A stretch of DNA of 64,000 bases from Sipunculus nudus (GCA_026874595.1 CM049319.1:55184417-55248416), one strand, 5' to 3'; shown: positions 35,107 through 54,948, counted from the stretch's first letter. A program made the numbers and translations. Notes: generated from the letters alone by a model not told the origin.

Positions 35107-37410
35107 TTTATATTTAACAACAATGTGTAAAGGGTTTCTTCCTAGATGGATTTTGTCATGGGAAGGCGTTGTCGGGGTATTATGAAAAGGGATTGAACGT
35201 AGGCCATTTGTCCTGTTTGGCCTTTGTCCTTTAGTGAGCTTAAAAGATTTATGGGGTTTCAGCCTGGTGCTGTTATGACTGGGGCTTTGGTGAAGTTGTC
35301 TTATTCCGAGTAATGCCAACAGGTGTTTGCTGTCATGACTTTGTCCTGGTGTCATTTTGTCAGGGAGTTTTGTCCTGTCAGGATTTTGTATACGACCATA
35401 TCAAACTGAAAAAAGCAGGACTCTATTAGCACTAGACAACCAGAAATATGGTTTACACTGTATGTTCCAGTCTCCGCGCAGGAAAAAGGTCTATTGTGCA
35501 CAATGAATAATCCCTGCTGGCAGTGCCGGACATAAGCATGTTTGACCTGACATTTGACCTAGTCTCCGCCTCACTTGTATGATCATTAAATGTAAACAAC
35601 ATGTGACTCGATCCCTTGGCACCCATGTCTTATTTCAGCATGCAATCATGATTAATCTCCCAATTCATGCAGATCCTTCTGCATAATGTTGAAAAGGCCA
35701 AAATAAGTGTGACTGCACTATCAACGTGCATTCACATCTTCAGCAGTCTGGAGACAGTTGTATCACGTAGACTATCCAAGGAAGCACATGCATAAGTTTC
35801 TGTTCATATTAACATTACTACTTCACAGATTTTACACCGCAAAATAGATCCACAGGTTTATCAGTATATAAAGTATGTTTCACGGACAAATAACTTTTGT
35901 TGGTTATATGAAATGGACGTTTTCAAAGCATATTATATATTTGCTCCATTTCTTATCTTTTTGTAGGTTACTCTTCTCAGGGGAAAAGGCTCGATTTCGG
36001 CCTTATATAAGCGTGTTGTGTGCATGAATGTGTGCATGAGATCTATCGTTGAACATCATAGACAGATCTCATGTGTGGAGAATGGGGATGTTCCTGATTC
36101 CGTGTTCTTGTTCATTACTACAATTGAAAAATATTCCTACTTGCTGTGAATAAATGAATTGAATATTTTATTTCAATTTTATATACAGTTAACCATGCGG
36201 TCTGCTTTGGAGAAAATTTTCGTCCGAGAAAATAAATTTTCGGTTCTCGTCAGGTTACGTTTCATCAGAATCCATTGCATCCATTAAATAAATAGGAAAT
36301 CCTATTCATGTACACATACTTTTGTTAGCTCCATACTCTGTGATATTTCATTTTTTTTCTTGATATAATCAGAAACAAATACCAGGAATCATATTAATTT
36401 TTTTATTTACTTATATATTTTTTACAGTTACTTAAATAAATGCTACGATGAATGTATCTGAACCCTCCCGAAAATGTGATCGTTGCCATGGGATAATTTT
36501 GGTATCATCAAATATAAAACCCTTTATTCAAACAGGAATCTTACCTAAATGGCGTTACCATGTTTATGAGCTATATATTGACAAATTAAGTTTCGTATAG
36601 CGTCCATTTTGAAATTTAAGATGGCTGCCATACAGACCAAATGCCAGTTTCCACATACTATCCACATCTTAAAGTGGCAAATTATACCTGTTTTCAATTT
36701 ATACTCAATAAGTTTAGCAAATGGTACATTTTCGGGAAATGCTCCTGACTTTTATAGACGCTAATCAATCAGAGCTTTTTGGGCGTGGTTAAAAAAGTGA
36801 TTATTGCGCTCTCAACTCTAAACAAGTCTCCTTGTCCCAGATGTATTCCTGAACTCTGTCCTCGGAGTACTTTCGTGTTGCATTCCTGTGTTCTTACCTG
36901 TCATTGACAGATTATCTTTTTCTCCCATTTTTCGAATCCGCTCATGGGGTTTCAATTTTGCGTAAACCATAAAACCCTGATGATGCGAGTCGCATGTCGA
37001 AATTATGGATATACTGCTATAATTGTATCAATGACCGCTCAGGTGTGTGGATGGAAAGTCTTATTCACGAAGGCTTCTTTTTCGCGATCGAATATTGCGA
37101 ATTTGAAACGCTTGCGAACATAAAGCAAACACGGTTTATGCTCTGATATTCTATCCTTTGCTTATAAAGTTACTTTCATAATATGATCTCTTTTTCAGGA
37201 ATTACAAAATAACTACACGCTGACCCAAGAACCCCTTGATTAGGACTGAAACGATAATGAGGGATACTAAGTGGCACTCCGCATGGTTAATTATTTCCGT
37301 AGTTCCTCGAAAGGAACTGATGGTCAGACTTAAGCTATTTGAGAGGTGTATTTTGGGAATGACAATTTGAAAACTATATATATGATTTTCTTTAATTATA
37401 TAATACTAGC
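35107..37410. other. Long stretch without recognised gene
   Basis: A perfect 10-bp inverted repeat CATGAGATCT/AGATCTCATG lies at 36035-36044 and 36064-36073. A CTGATGA hairpin motif lies near 36976. No exon was recognised. Confidence 0.4.
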
Positions 37411-39830
37411 TGCTCCCGTGGAAAATCCACGGCTCTATCTGATGCATATTTTTATAATGAGCTGATAGGAACTAAACGACGCATATTTTAATCCTAAGGT
37501 TTTTGCAGGAACTTTTGTCATATGTTTCACTTATATGATATAAAGATAACTTCTGCTAGAATTCTCCAGGAACACCCTCCCCCAAAATATCAACATAGAC
37601 AGAAAAATTATTCTATTCCAGTAATCACAAAAAAAATATTTTTTTCCCCGATAAACAACATAGGTCCGACAGTTTCATTGTTTGGATAATATCGTAGATA
37701 TAATGATTGTATGCAGAAACATTCTACCGTGAAAATATATGAAAGATGCTTTGTATTATTTGAAGCTCAGGCGACATCATAAAATATTCAGTGTAATCAG
37801 TTGAGGGTATAGTCTTAGGCATGTTAACAGACACATGCATTATTTATATACACCTGTATAGGTCGTTGAAATTTCTTGTACGGGAAACGTATAGCTGCCA
37901 ATGTGGAAAATATTGGCGAAGAAAAATATATTCCAACAGTATTAAATTTTTGGTTTAAGAACCGTAAATTGTCAGGTTGATATATTTCGATGAAAGCATT
38001 TTGCAAAGAAACCACTTCAGCCTTGGTTATTTGCATTGTCTTTCAGCAAATTAACGCATAATGTAATATACAGATTTTGCTGACATTTGTAGAGGGGAAG
38101 AGTAAAACTGCATCCGTAATCCATAACATTTTTGGAGGTAATCGGAATCACCATAATATATTTTTTCTTAAGTGCCATAATCACAATTCCACAAAGGAAT
38201 AATTATAAGGGGCTATTCCTTTGTCCCCAAGTGGAAACCGCCCATTCGTATGCAGTTGTTCTGCCACTCGCCTGGTGTACCCGTGTTTCTGAACCATGAC
38301 AATGTTTTACATGAAACGTGCACGTATGAACGAACGACTAATTAGAAGATTCTGTTGGGGTTTTCAAAGTCCCCAAGAGATTGAGGACCCTTAGAAGGGT
38401 GTGCAACTCCCCCCCCCCCCCCCGCCTCCCGCCCCAGGGCTTCCTTTTGAAAAAAAAACAAACTTTTTTTCAAACAACCTATTAATCGGCCGAACTATTA
38501 AAACCATAGTTATCATTGAAAGATACTTCTGAATGTATAAAAATCAACATACCTGTAAACCTATAAAACGTTGATCGTGTAAAGGGTCTTAGCTCTTTAT
38601 GTCCAATCAACAGAAAATGCTCACTATTAAAAGATTCATGTGGACATGTGTTCCGCGCTTGAATTTAAAATATGTGCCTCCTTTTGACAGAGTAAACTTC
38701 CTTAACAGGCGATATAATGGAAATGGGGTTCAGTGGGGATTACAGGTAGCCTCCTGAAAAATTGTTACAGGCGGAAAATGTTTTGCTAAACACTTGTAGA
38801 GAGTCAGGGTAAAGACATGTCAATAGTCCATTTCATTTTTCAATATATATTTTCTTATGAACCATTATGACAAAGGACCATTCCTTTGTCCCATTGTGGA
38901 AGCCACAAATTCGTATTTATTTATTCTGCCATTCGCAAGGTGATCTCGTGTTACTGAAGCATGACAGTGTACACGCATGAAACGCATACACGTGAACACA
39001 TGACTGATATTAAAGGATATTCTGATGGAGGTCTGTACGCCCTGACTACAGATTCTAGTTGGTTATTTATTGAAAGATGTACTGGTGATATTTTTTCATT
39101 TTTTACCGTCAACGGATCTTAATAAATATATGTGAACCCCCCGTCCCCCCCCCCACCCCAACCCGAATGATAATTAAGTTGTGGGGCTTCTTTAAAAAAA
39201 AAACTTCATAAACACATGATTTGGCCGAACTTTTGTAACCATGGGTATCATGGAATGATATTTTTGAATGTATAAAAATCAACATACCTATAACTCATAA
39301 AAAATTTGTCAAACGGTAGTCACACCACTTGACTCAGTGCCCAGTTTGGCCAAACTGAAAAGTTCTCGGATTGAAAACGGAGTCATGTGGTCTTTGGATT
39401 AAAAATCTTTACTTCCTTTTGAGAGAGAAAATTCCTTTAGAGGCATTACAATGGATATGGGGGATCAATGGAGATTATAGTGGACCCGCGTGACCGCGTA
39501 TTGCACGGAAATGCCTTTTTGGCAGGACATGCGCTCTGGCCACGGTCTTAACAGGCCAGTGAAAATCCCCGAGGCGCCTCCTGAAAAAGCGTCACAGTCG
39601 TGGAGGACCTTGCAGCACAAGAGATATAGGGGCACCTAATGGGGAAATATTAAAATTATTGATTATTCCGCTTAAAAAGGGCATAATCCCGCAAAATAAA
39701 ACAAACTTGTTCTAGAAGAGCACACCACCGATACGTCTGCCGAATTCGGAGAGTCAAATCAGAACGGAAGCAGGTAAACCGTGGTCTAGAAAAAACCCAA
39801 CTCCGTATTAATTATATAGATATAGAATTT
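37411..39830 (+). repeat. Composite interspersed repeat with ~0.7-kb tandem duplication
   Basis: It begins near CTAGCTGCTCCCGTGGAAAATCCACGG. Two diverged units follow (about 38085-38785 and 38786-39560). Shared blocks include CAAAGGA-ATTCCTTTGTCCC, TTCTGCCA-TCGC, CATGACA, GAATGTATAAAAATCAACATACCT, CCTCCTTTTGA-AGAG-AA and GCCTCCTGAAAAA. A C16 run sits near 38409. No protein domain is visible. Confidence 0.6.
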
Positions 39831-40712
39831 GTGCTTTGTATCTCTGGTAACCTTGTTTTATTGTTTTGATTGATGGTTGGTTGGTTTTTCTGCTTGCAAC
39901 TGTACTCAAACAGTTGGGAAATGATTATGATGAATAATTTATGGAGATTAAAGGGGGGGCCAAAAAAAAACCAACTTTATTTTAAAGGTTGTCTGGATCT
40001 CCATAACACACTTTAAATGATTTTACCATTATGAGATAAGGCGATTTGATATATTTCGATCGGGGGTGAGAACTTCTGGCCGCGGAGGTGCAGATGTGGT
40101 CTTTGACTGCTTTTTACCAATGGTGTTATTTTTTAGTTTAGTGGCAGTAATAGTCCAAAATAAACAGAAGTGATTTAATCAGTTCTTTTGGATTCTCTTT
40201 TATTCCAATCTGTGTACCAGTTCCGTCATTTAAGAACTAAACAATAGTCGTGTGCCTTTCTTATTTGAATAAAAAAATATATGAATAAACTGTCATGTAT
40301 TCTCCTGTGCAGTTAGGAAACCAGACAACATACATTTGGTCATAATGGTTAAGATCACGGGTAGCTCTCGTTGTAGCCCCAACATTTCATGCACACTTCA
40401 CGCATCAACAAGTATACTACCTTTGAACCGAAGAACCCTTTGATTCCGAATGAAGCAATAATGAGGGATACTGAGAGGCACTCTGCGTGGTTAATATTTC
40501 CTAGTTCTTCAAAGATTATGTGAAGTAAAAAAAATTAAAACACATGATCTAAATAACAGAATTCCAAACCAGAGCTTTCAGCACTTTTAAATAAAATATA
40601 AAGTCAAAAGATAAGAATGGCCTTATCAAACCTTATATTTACCTGACATATTTTTTTACGACGAGTCTCATAACACCTTAATAAAAGACTGTCGCCAAAC
40701 ATCGCACGGCCA
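39831..40712. other. Stretch without recognised gene
   Basis: Block 39985-40015 (TTAAAGGTTGTCTGGATCTCCATAACA) relates to 38130 and 31390. Nothing else. Confidence 0.4.
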
Positions 40713-40715
40713 TAA

Positions 40716-40905
40716 GGCCAAAAAAGAGGTATGGTTCTCAGGCACTTTTTTTTAAAAAAAATCAGTGCGGGCGGGTGGTTTTTTTAACCTTTGTCATATG
40801 TTCAGGGGAAAGCATGAAATAACATTTTTTCTAAACAGTTAAAGCACTACATAATAGAGGAAAACTTATCAAAAATTATATATTTTATCTTCTTGGAAGA
40901 TATTT
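40716..40905. mobile_element. Fold-back MITE family with TWA duplication, truncated copy 3
   Basis: The left end GGCCAAAAAAGAGGTATGGTTCTCAGGCAC is preceded by TAA (40713-40715). It matches copy 2 through AAGCACTACATAAT and ATCTTCTTGGAAGATA, then homology stops. The right terminus is missing. Confidence 0.7.
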
Positions 40906-41053
40906 ATATCAATTATCCGAGTTACGTGACGAGCAACTCCTTATGTACAAACAGACAAACAAACCAACCGACCGATGAAGTAAAACATAGCATTAAACAA
41001 GCAAACAAACAAGATATTAAAGACAAACAAAACTATAAATCTATATTCTAATG

Positions 41054-41345
41054 ATTGCAAGCATCCGCCATTCACATCCGCCAGCCCATATTCCAAGGTT
41101 CATTAATGCATAAGTGACTGTACATTTGTGAAAAGCTTTGAATGATGAAGTTCCTTGACCCGGATCATACACCAGAACCCCACCAATATGAAATCGGTTC
41201 TTCATTTGACCATTCGTGAAATATCCTCAAAATTTCATGAGATTCCGCTCATGATTGTGCCAGTTATGACGTGAACAAACAAACACACACATACCAACGA
41301 ACGTGAATGGACGGATACCCTTTTGGCGGAGTCTATAATAGCTTA
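41054..41345 (+). repeat. Interspersed repeat, copy 1 (CAAACAAAC...GGCGGAG tail)
   Basis: It is homologous to 52862-53135. Shared blocks are AGTGACTGTACATTTGTGAA, CATTCGTGAAAT-CTC, AAAATTTCATGAGA-TCC, TCATGATTG, then a CAAACAAACACACA run and a final CCTTTTGGCGGAG. This ending style is common at the 3' end of invertebrate retroelements, but no ORF remains. Confidence 0.55.
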
Positions 41346-42194
41346 ACTGTTCATAGGGTTTAATAAAATGCAGGTTAATATAGAAAATTTCATATCTGTA
41401 TATCACTGAGTGAAAAAAATATGATTTCTCATTTATTGATAATTAGTATATATACGGTAGCCCTTTATGTGATCAGATTAGTGAGGCTAGGTGCATGATA
41501 ATGGTAGAAAGGTGTTTGAAATATTCATTTGGGCTATACAGACGATTTGGCTGACGTACCAAAGGACCTAGAGATTATATATAGCAAAGTAGCAATATAT
41601 AGTAAGTAACCGAGTCCCTGGATGATGACAACCATACGCTGCAGCTTGGGGAATCCCCGCTGGATGCGACATGATCAATCAGTCGCGCTCGAGAGAACAA
41701 ACCACCGTTCTTATTGTATAATAAAAACTTCAACACACGACGGGACAATTTATCCAGCATTAATACAGGTGCCCGCGATTTGCATATTCATACCACTGGC
41801 GTTTTCTTATAACATAGTCATGTTGGCCGCTACGCTTACTTGCTCCTAAGGCAAACCCGAAGGTTTCGGTTTTGATCATGCTTTTTTCAATTTTTTCATT
41901 GATTTTAATGTTGGTCTTTTATAAGAGGTTGTAATCGTTCTGGTAAACCAGAGTTGTTTCAGCCGCTAAACCGATGTGGTCATCTCGGTACCTTAATTTC
42001 TGAATACAAGCAATTCAGCTCTCTGAGACCGGGTTGCACAGTGTGTTGAAGACTATCAATTATATTACCAGGCCTATGGCAAGGTTAAAGAAGTATAAGA
42101 TGCAGCTAAAGTGAAAGTATTACGAGACAGGTCACTGCATAAGGTGGGAATGTGTGTCCAAGACATATAAGCAGAGTACAGACATTAGTAGCAT
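41346..42194. other. Stretch without recognised gene
   Basis: A 61-codon - strand ORF (41575-41760) has no recognisable motif. No other signal. Confidence 0.4.
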
Positions 42195-42467
42195 ATAATC
42201 TTTGTGATGAGAAAGGGATTTGACTTTGGCGTGAAAACCGCTCGACTTCAAGTGGACATTATCAAACCGTCACACCGAGGTTGACTCGCATCGTGCCTGA
42301 AGTGCACTCATTTTAAGGTAAATCCAAAATTGTGCAGACAAAATCAAGTGCCAGTTTCACTTGATTTCCAAACACGTTACACACAGAAGAACACAGTAAA
42401 ATTTCTTGTGACGTAACGACTTTCTGAGCTCAAGTATTGAAGACGTTTCACCCCTGTGCATATCAAG
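42195..42467 (+). other. Candidate noncoding 5' exon of the ETS gene
   Basis: The sequence CAAG|GTAAGT at 42464-42473 is a strong splice donor about 2 kb upstream of the ETS start exon, which itself needs an upstream spliced leader. A weak TATA-like CATATAAG sits near 42162, about 30 bp before the proposed start. A second possible donor (TTTTAAG|GTAAAT) lies near 42317. No transcript evidence is available, so the exon limits are guesses. Confidence 0.25.
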
Positions 42468-42900
42468 GTAAGTTTTATTTCAATTAATTTTGCAACCATT
42501 TAACACTCACTTATGATAAATTTTGCTCAGCTATGAAATATACACAAGTTAAACATAATCTGTTATTGGGGATAAATGATCAGAGAAACGAATCACGTGA
42601 CTAGTTAAATCTACACTTTAGTACAACCATCCTTATGAACGAACAGTTTATATATTATGACTTTGCTTGTATTCTGAATCAATGTTTTTGTTATTTCAAA
42701 CAGAAACACGCGGGCGCACACACGCATGCATTGACACGCAGTGACACACGTACCGCACCAACCGTCATGCACCCGCAAACATCCATACAACCGCCCGCAG
42801 GCGCACACACACACACGAGAGCGCTCTTGTACGCACATACACCCTGTTAACATAATCTGTATAAGTAGGCCTTTGCAGGGTTGTATTTTCGTTTCTTCAC

Positions 42901-42953
<53 letters not shown>

Positions 42954-43344
42954 GAGAATTTTTTAATGCTTAGAGACATATGAATCAGTCTGTTTGTGCC
43001 CTGCTCAGGTACATTTGATGACTAACTCAGGAAATCACGCCTAAAGTTCCTATTTTTACCTGATATCCGGTTTACTTGAGCAATGCTTTTCATGGGCGTG
43101 AATCTTTATTCAGTATTCATGTATACGATTTTCTCTATTCATCATATATGACAATGCAGTTATAACCTACGACCACATGGAAAAATGCAAACATTTCCTT
43201 TAAACTTTTCTCAAGTAGAAGCAGCTTCAACCCGCATCAGTTTTATTTTCACTGCGACCACCAGTCGATGTATTTCACTTAGTTTTAAATGTGTCATGAT
43301 AGCTTTCGTTTATTCGTTTCTTTGACATGATCATTAATATAAAC

Positions 43345-43406
<62 letters not shown>

Positions 43407-43685
43407 TTCATTTAGGACTGATTGCTACTATGAGCATAGACGAACACGGATGGTAACATAACCGCCGTGAGATAACTGGTGCTTTATTCTACTGCTGTCA
43501 AAACCCATATTTTAAAAGGAGCCTTTCTGTTTGGTACTCTATTAATTTTTACTGAATTATTCTTCGCTTTACATCAGGTGCGATATTTCGACGGAATGCA
43601 CAATGTGCTTTCATGCATTAACATGCACCTAAATATCGTACTAGCTTGTCTAATGAATGAGATGATTTAAAAAGAAAGGCTCTTA
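42468..43685. other. Region upstream of the ETS coding exons: microsatellites
   Basis: CA/CG-rich degenerate repeats at 42700-42845, (TC)n at 42905-42952 and (TA)n at 43347-43403. It would lie in the first intron if the 5' exon proposal is right. No coding exon was recognised. Confidence 0.6.
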
Positions 43686-44001
43686 GGCCAAAAGAATAAA
43701 AAATAAAAGGTATGGTTCTCAGGCACCGCCCGTGTCAATTTTAACCCCCGAATCAAACATCTTAATGTTGATTTTCATCTTTCAAGGATATAAAATAATA
43801 CAATTTTGATAGGTTTCCTTTGTTATTTAGTGCATTTACCTGTTCAGCAAAAAAAACTGTTTTTTTTTTCATGCTTTTCCCCTGATCATATGACATTTTT
43901 ATCGAATCATACACAAAAAAAGTCAAAAATAAAATACAACCCGCCAGCATTGATTAAAAAATGTGCTTGAGAACCATACCTTTTTATTTTTATTTTTATC
44001 C
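43686..44001. mobile_element. Fold-back MITE family with TWA duplication, copy 4
   Basis: 316 bp from GGCCAAAAG to TTTTTATCC, with TTA on both sides (43683-43685 and 44002-44004). The inverted blocks AAAGGTATGGTTCTCAGGCAC and GTGCTTGAGAACCATACCTTT are nearly perfect. It lies about 460 bp upstream of the ETS start exon. Confidence 0.8.
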
Positions 44002-44465
44002 TTATAGACAGTCTTATTAACGACTTCGTGTACTGAATAAGAGTAAAGGAAACTATATGGTAAAAATGTTTGTTTGTTATTAAGCATTTTGTTTCTTTTT
44101 TTCTATACAAACAGGGGAGGGGGTGGGGGGCTTTCTTAAATTACAGGGTTGTCCCTAAAAATTATCGAAAATGTTCTTATGAGGACTTTTCTCCCCTGAC
44201 GGGACGCAAAGTTTTAGCGACTGCCTAAAGATTAACCTATAGAACTTATTACTTGTATTTAAGACATGGGAGCGCATCAGTTAAGTGCTTTTGACATTTA
44301 AACATAAATCTTTATTGCACTTTAAATAACCACGTCAGCCATTATAAAATAGTTTTCTATCACATTAAACGGGTGGTTGCTTAAGACTGAAGGAATTTAT
44401 TTATAGTAATAACATTAGCAAGAGGAAGTACAGTATACAATACATTTTCGTTAACTTTTTTTCAG

Positions 44466-50745
<6,280 letters not shown>

Positions 50746-51167
50746 AGACTAATACCGTTCACGTCTCACCGCTACCTTCCTGCATCTTATAACTGAGGTA
50801 TAATTAAACCAATGTGATCTTGCAATGTGTGGCAAAGATTGTTTGTCTGGCAGTATAAAAAAATACTGAACTGATTTCCATGATGCGTTGTGGAAAGGTG
50901 AAATACGGACAAGGATGATTGATCCTATCGTTATTTTTTCGTGGATCCAGAAAAGGGGGGGTCAAGTATTTTTTTAGCCTTGGCGGATGTTTGCGCTCTA
51001 TCGAGCGCTCTTCTGGTTTTACCCTTTTAAGTGTTTATACTTTCAAATATACTTTGCATTTACTTATATCAATAGCACACAGACTGTTATCTATGTTTGT
51101 CAAATATTGTTTAAGGACTATATCTACTCATACCCACTGTATCAATAATATTAATACTTGAGTTTTA

Positions 51168-51173
51168 AATAAA
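51168..51173 (+). terminator. Candidate polyadenylation signal of the ETS gene
   Basis: This is the first convincing AATAAA downstream of the ETS stop codon (420 bp into the 3' flank), followed by a T-rich stretch. It is a common hexamer in AT-rich DNA, so confidence is modest. Confidence 0.3.
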
Positions 51174-51436
51174 TGGATTTCTAGTTGTATGTAAGTAGCC
51201 CTCAGTTAATAATTTATATTTTGAGCTCCCTTCAATTCTCTAACTATTTATTCTGTGTATCCATTTACGTGTCTCCTACTAAAACACTTGGTAAGTCCAT
51301 TGATGGCGTAATCTTAATACACCACAATGTCCACGCTACATTCATTTTATAATTCTCTCCACCTCACAACTGCTTGAATGGCACCGTTTGCCAAATATAA
51401 TGGTCAAGAATGTTCCTATATCAATAAGTGTTTAAA

Positions 51437-51624
51437 CAGGTGCGGACCCAGGATTTTGGAAATGAGAGAGGAAGACTAGAGAGGAAACCTTTAAAAGGAC
51501 ATCATGTCCGTAAACTCAGGGGCCTAGGCCGCTAAATGTTTGTTTAAAACCTGAAAAAAAATGTTGCGGTCGCTGGAAGGGGTAGGGTCCGGACACTACC
51601 AAGCCACCTCTGGATCCGCTACTG
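51437..51624. mobile_element. MITE with CAGRRGCGGAYCC-type inverted ends, copy 2
   Basis: 188 bp: the left end is CAGGTGCGGACCCAGGATTT and the right end is CTGGATCCGCTACTG. The interior ACATCATGTCCG..AAACTCAGGGG and GTTGCGGTCGCTGGAAGGGG parallels copy 3 (58005-58203). The 81-codon ORF across its edge (51561-51806) is considered spurious. Confidence 0.7.
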
Positions 51625-52861
51625 CATGCTTATTGTCCGGAGAGTTAGACGGAGCATTCTTGACCCTTAAAGCAGTATTAGAACGACTCTATCGAGATCA
51701 CAGTGTGCGGAATGCACTTATAAACTGGAAGCTTGGTCAGACCATGACATCAATATGTTATGCCAGGATAGATATTATTGGTTCTTTGACAGAAAGACCA
51801 ATCTGAGATCACGTGAATACCACGTGGTACGCACACAACCCTGTACAGAGCATACTGCTTTCTCTTTTATACAACCATATTATTTAGACTCGTTTTATGT
51901 AGTAATCAGGTATATGGTTCACGCCTGTTAGAGGACTAAATGTATGTGCCTGACTTTTCTAATGTCACCAGTGTTGTCACATGACAATTTGTCACTGCCT
52001 CCGCCAGGATGGTATGCGATCAGTCCCGTTGGCGTGTGTGTGTGATGGTGTGATTGTGTGTGTGTCTATGTGTGCGTGTTATTGTTTACAACAGAAGAAG
52101 GAGGATTATATTTTGATGTTGATCCAGCATCTTGCTTCAGATTCTTGAGCCTCATCAAGGAATATTTACAAATGTATGGTCACTTATATAACCTGGGAAT
52201 ATGGGCGAAAAAATTAATGAATACACAGGTCTATTCTTAGGTGCCGCGTATTGTGGCCCGGCAACCTGTTCAGGCCACGGTCGAACAGCCCCGCAACCTC
52301 TCAGTGAAGGTGTCCAGTTTATGTTGTTTTTATTCGTTTTCACAACCATTCGTGCCACAAGGATATAAATTACCATAAACCTCCCGAATTAGAGAGAATT
52401 GGGAGTTATTGTCTAAACTAGACTTTGTTATTTTTTCATGTAAAAAATCACGCGCTAGTGGGTTGGAATAGTAATTAAGATGGCTTCAACCTAGGGCCTC
52501 ATATTACTCCTAATCAACTGCATTGTGTACTGCATTTTAGCACATTCTCATAAAATCGGACAGTGCAGGTCAGTACGTCGATGTGTTGATCAAAATATTA
52601 CAAATCAATACATTCATGCATTAAGGAAGCACTTTACTTCATGTTTATCAGAGCAACAAACATGAAAATAAGGGAAAATATATAAAGATAAATAAACATC
52701 CTCCCTTTTCTTTTCTTTATTGTATTTAAAGACAAGCACAGCGGCCTGTATGGAAAATGCTATATGGCAGACTATATTCATAAGATTTAAAGAAAATCTG
52801 CATTCAAAGGAATGCAATCCTCCGCGATTTCAGTGCCCTATTGTAGGATGCCCCTTAAGAC
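51625..52861. other. Stretch without recognised gene
   Basis: A TG-rich microsatellite lies near 52030-52080. Nothing else was recognised. Confidence 0.4.
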
Positions 52862-53135
52862 GTGTTTGCATTGACTTATTCGGCCCATATTCCCATTAGT
52901 ATCCGTTCACTAGTGACTGTACATTTGTGAATATTCCTTGATGACCTTCCAGAATCCGGTTCATGTGTCTTATCCACGTCTAATTGATTGGTCATTGGCC
53001 ATTCACGAAATTCTCTGAAAATTTCATCAGAATACCTTCATGATTGCGTGAGTTACGTTTTGAACAAACACGCAAATACACAAACACACGAACGGGGATG
53101 AAAACATACCCTCCTGGCGGAGACAATAAACATAG
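52862..53135 (+). repeat. Interspersed repeat, copy 2 (CAAACAAAC...GGCGGAG tail)
   Basis: It is homologous to 41054-41345 in the same orientation, including AGTGACTGTACATTTGTGAA, GAAAATTTCATCAGAAT, TTCATGATTG and the CACAAACACACG..CCTGGCGGAG ending. Non-coding. Confidence 0.55.
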
Positions 53136-53699
53136 GAGGATTAAGATCCAGTAACCATTGCTATCAAGCTCAGTTAATCCAGGTTTCAGAATAGTATATT
53201 ATTTTGAGGTATTTAGATACCGGAGAAAATGCCAACAAACATCCCTGGGTATGAGAATTTATACTAACTTGTAAAATGTATCAGTTCGACAACCCTCGAT
53301 GCCTGGCTAACCACTACATCTAGTGATGGATTAAGTAACCATCCTTGTGCGATGTGGAAATTTGGGGACATTTCGTGTGATGATAGTTTGCGCTGTGAGT
53401 CACGACGCAGCTGTCCAGGGCCCTGTTTGGTAGGTACGAGCATTGAAGGTTTTTGTTATCTCGCACACGAACTGATACTATTTGTATGCAATTATATATA
53501 AATGTATATAAAATATAATTATGATCTAATAAAGTTCTATTTTTGCTATACGGATGTCATGTTCTGTGTGTATATTTGATTTATATGGGTGTCTGAATTA
53601 CTGAATACATATATATATATACACACGTTTCGTATTAAACTTATGGGTTATTATATTAATGTGGGTTCCGCTTACATACACAGTAAATTGTACTTAGAG

Positions 53700-54205
53700 T
53701 ACATGTTAAGTGCATGATTATTACATATATACATATCTGAATGCTAACAGAAATATGCAAACACGCATGGTAACAGTACATACATGTAAACAAACTTGCA
53801 TATATACATACCTACATTATAAACATTCGTATATACATACATGCACACATATATACCTATTCACATGCATACATGCATATACATGCATACATAGGCCTAC
53901 ATACACGCATACATGCACACATATATACACATACGTTCATACATGCATACATAGATTCACACAAATATACCTACATAAAACGTAATACATAGATATATGC
54001 AGATATACTTGCAGACATACATACAAACATACACGCTTAATTACATACATACATACATACATGCATACATATATATATATATATATATATATAAATATAT
54101 ATGTGCTTGCACACAAACATACGTTCATACATAATTCATACATATATGCAGATTTAGTTGCAGACATACATACATGCACACATACATGCATACATATACA
54201 TACAG
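53700..54205 (+). repeat. Degenerate ACAT/ATGC microsatellite
   Basis: ATACATACATGCATACA-type sequence with an embedded (TA)n run near 54068-54100. Open frames on both strands reflect the repeat. Confidence 0.9.
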
Positions 54206-54948
54206 GAGAAGACAGAAGAAATGGAATATTTGGGAAGGAAACGCTTCACAGAAAAATTTTCAGTACCTTATTTCCGGCGAAGTAGGCCTCATCAGGTGGT
54301 ACGCCGGATCAAATGTTATACATCACAAAGGGAGTTTCAGTAAACCGAGCCAGGACGTAAACACATACGCACGAACCTACACCCACACACTCTCACTGTT
54401 TCTCATTTATGTACATGTACTTAGTGTTTTACATGAACCCATAAATATAGGGATCTAAAACATCTGTATCATTTTTATATACATGAACAGATGAATAGGT
54501 TTACAGTTCTATGTATAAATACTTCAGGACTGCATGTTTCAATGTGTGCAGGGCGTATGTGCCTAAAAATGCATGGGTAATTGTGTTCTAAAGTCACAAT
54601 GGAGCCACACACATTCTAGAACCTGCTGATATAGGATATTTCTTTGAATATGGAGAAACTCTTGAAAATTCCTTCTTTCCGAAAGGTGCCCCATACCGGA
54701 ACATATGGACCTGAACATAATCAGTAATGTGCATATATGTCTGGCATTAATATAGTGCCATTCCCCCAAACTTTTTTTTTAATACGGAAAACCTCTCCAT
54801 ACGCACACATCTCTATCGCGGACATCTCGCTAAAAGGAACACTTCAGAGGGTCCCGATAGAACTAGACTTGGAGGTTAGTATATGTCTTTAATACTGGCA
54901 CGTCTCCACCCTATGGGTCATATGGGTAAAATCAAGGTTCCCTTCGCG

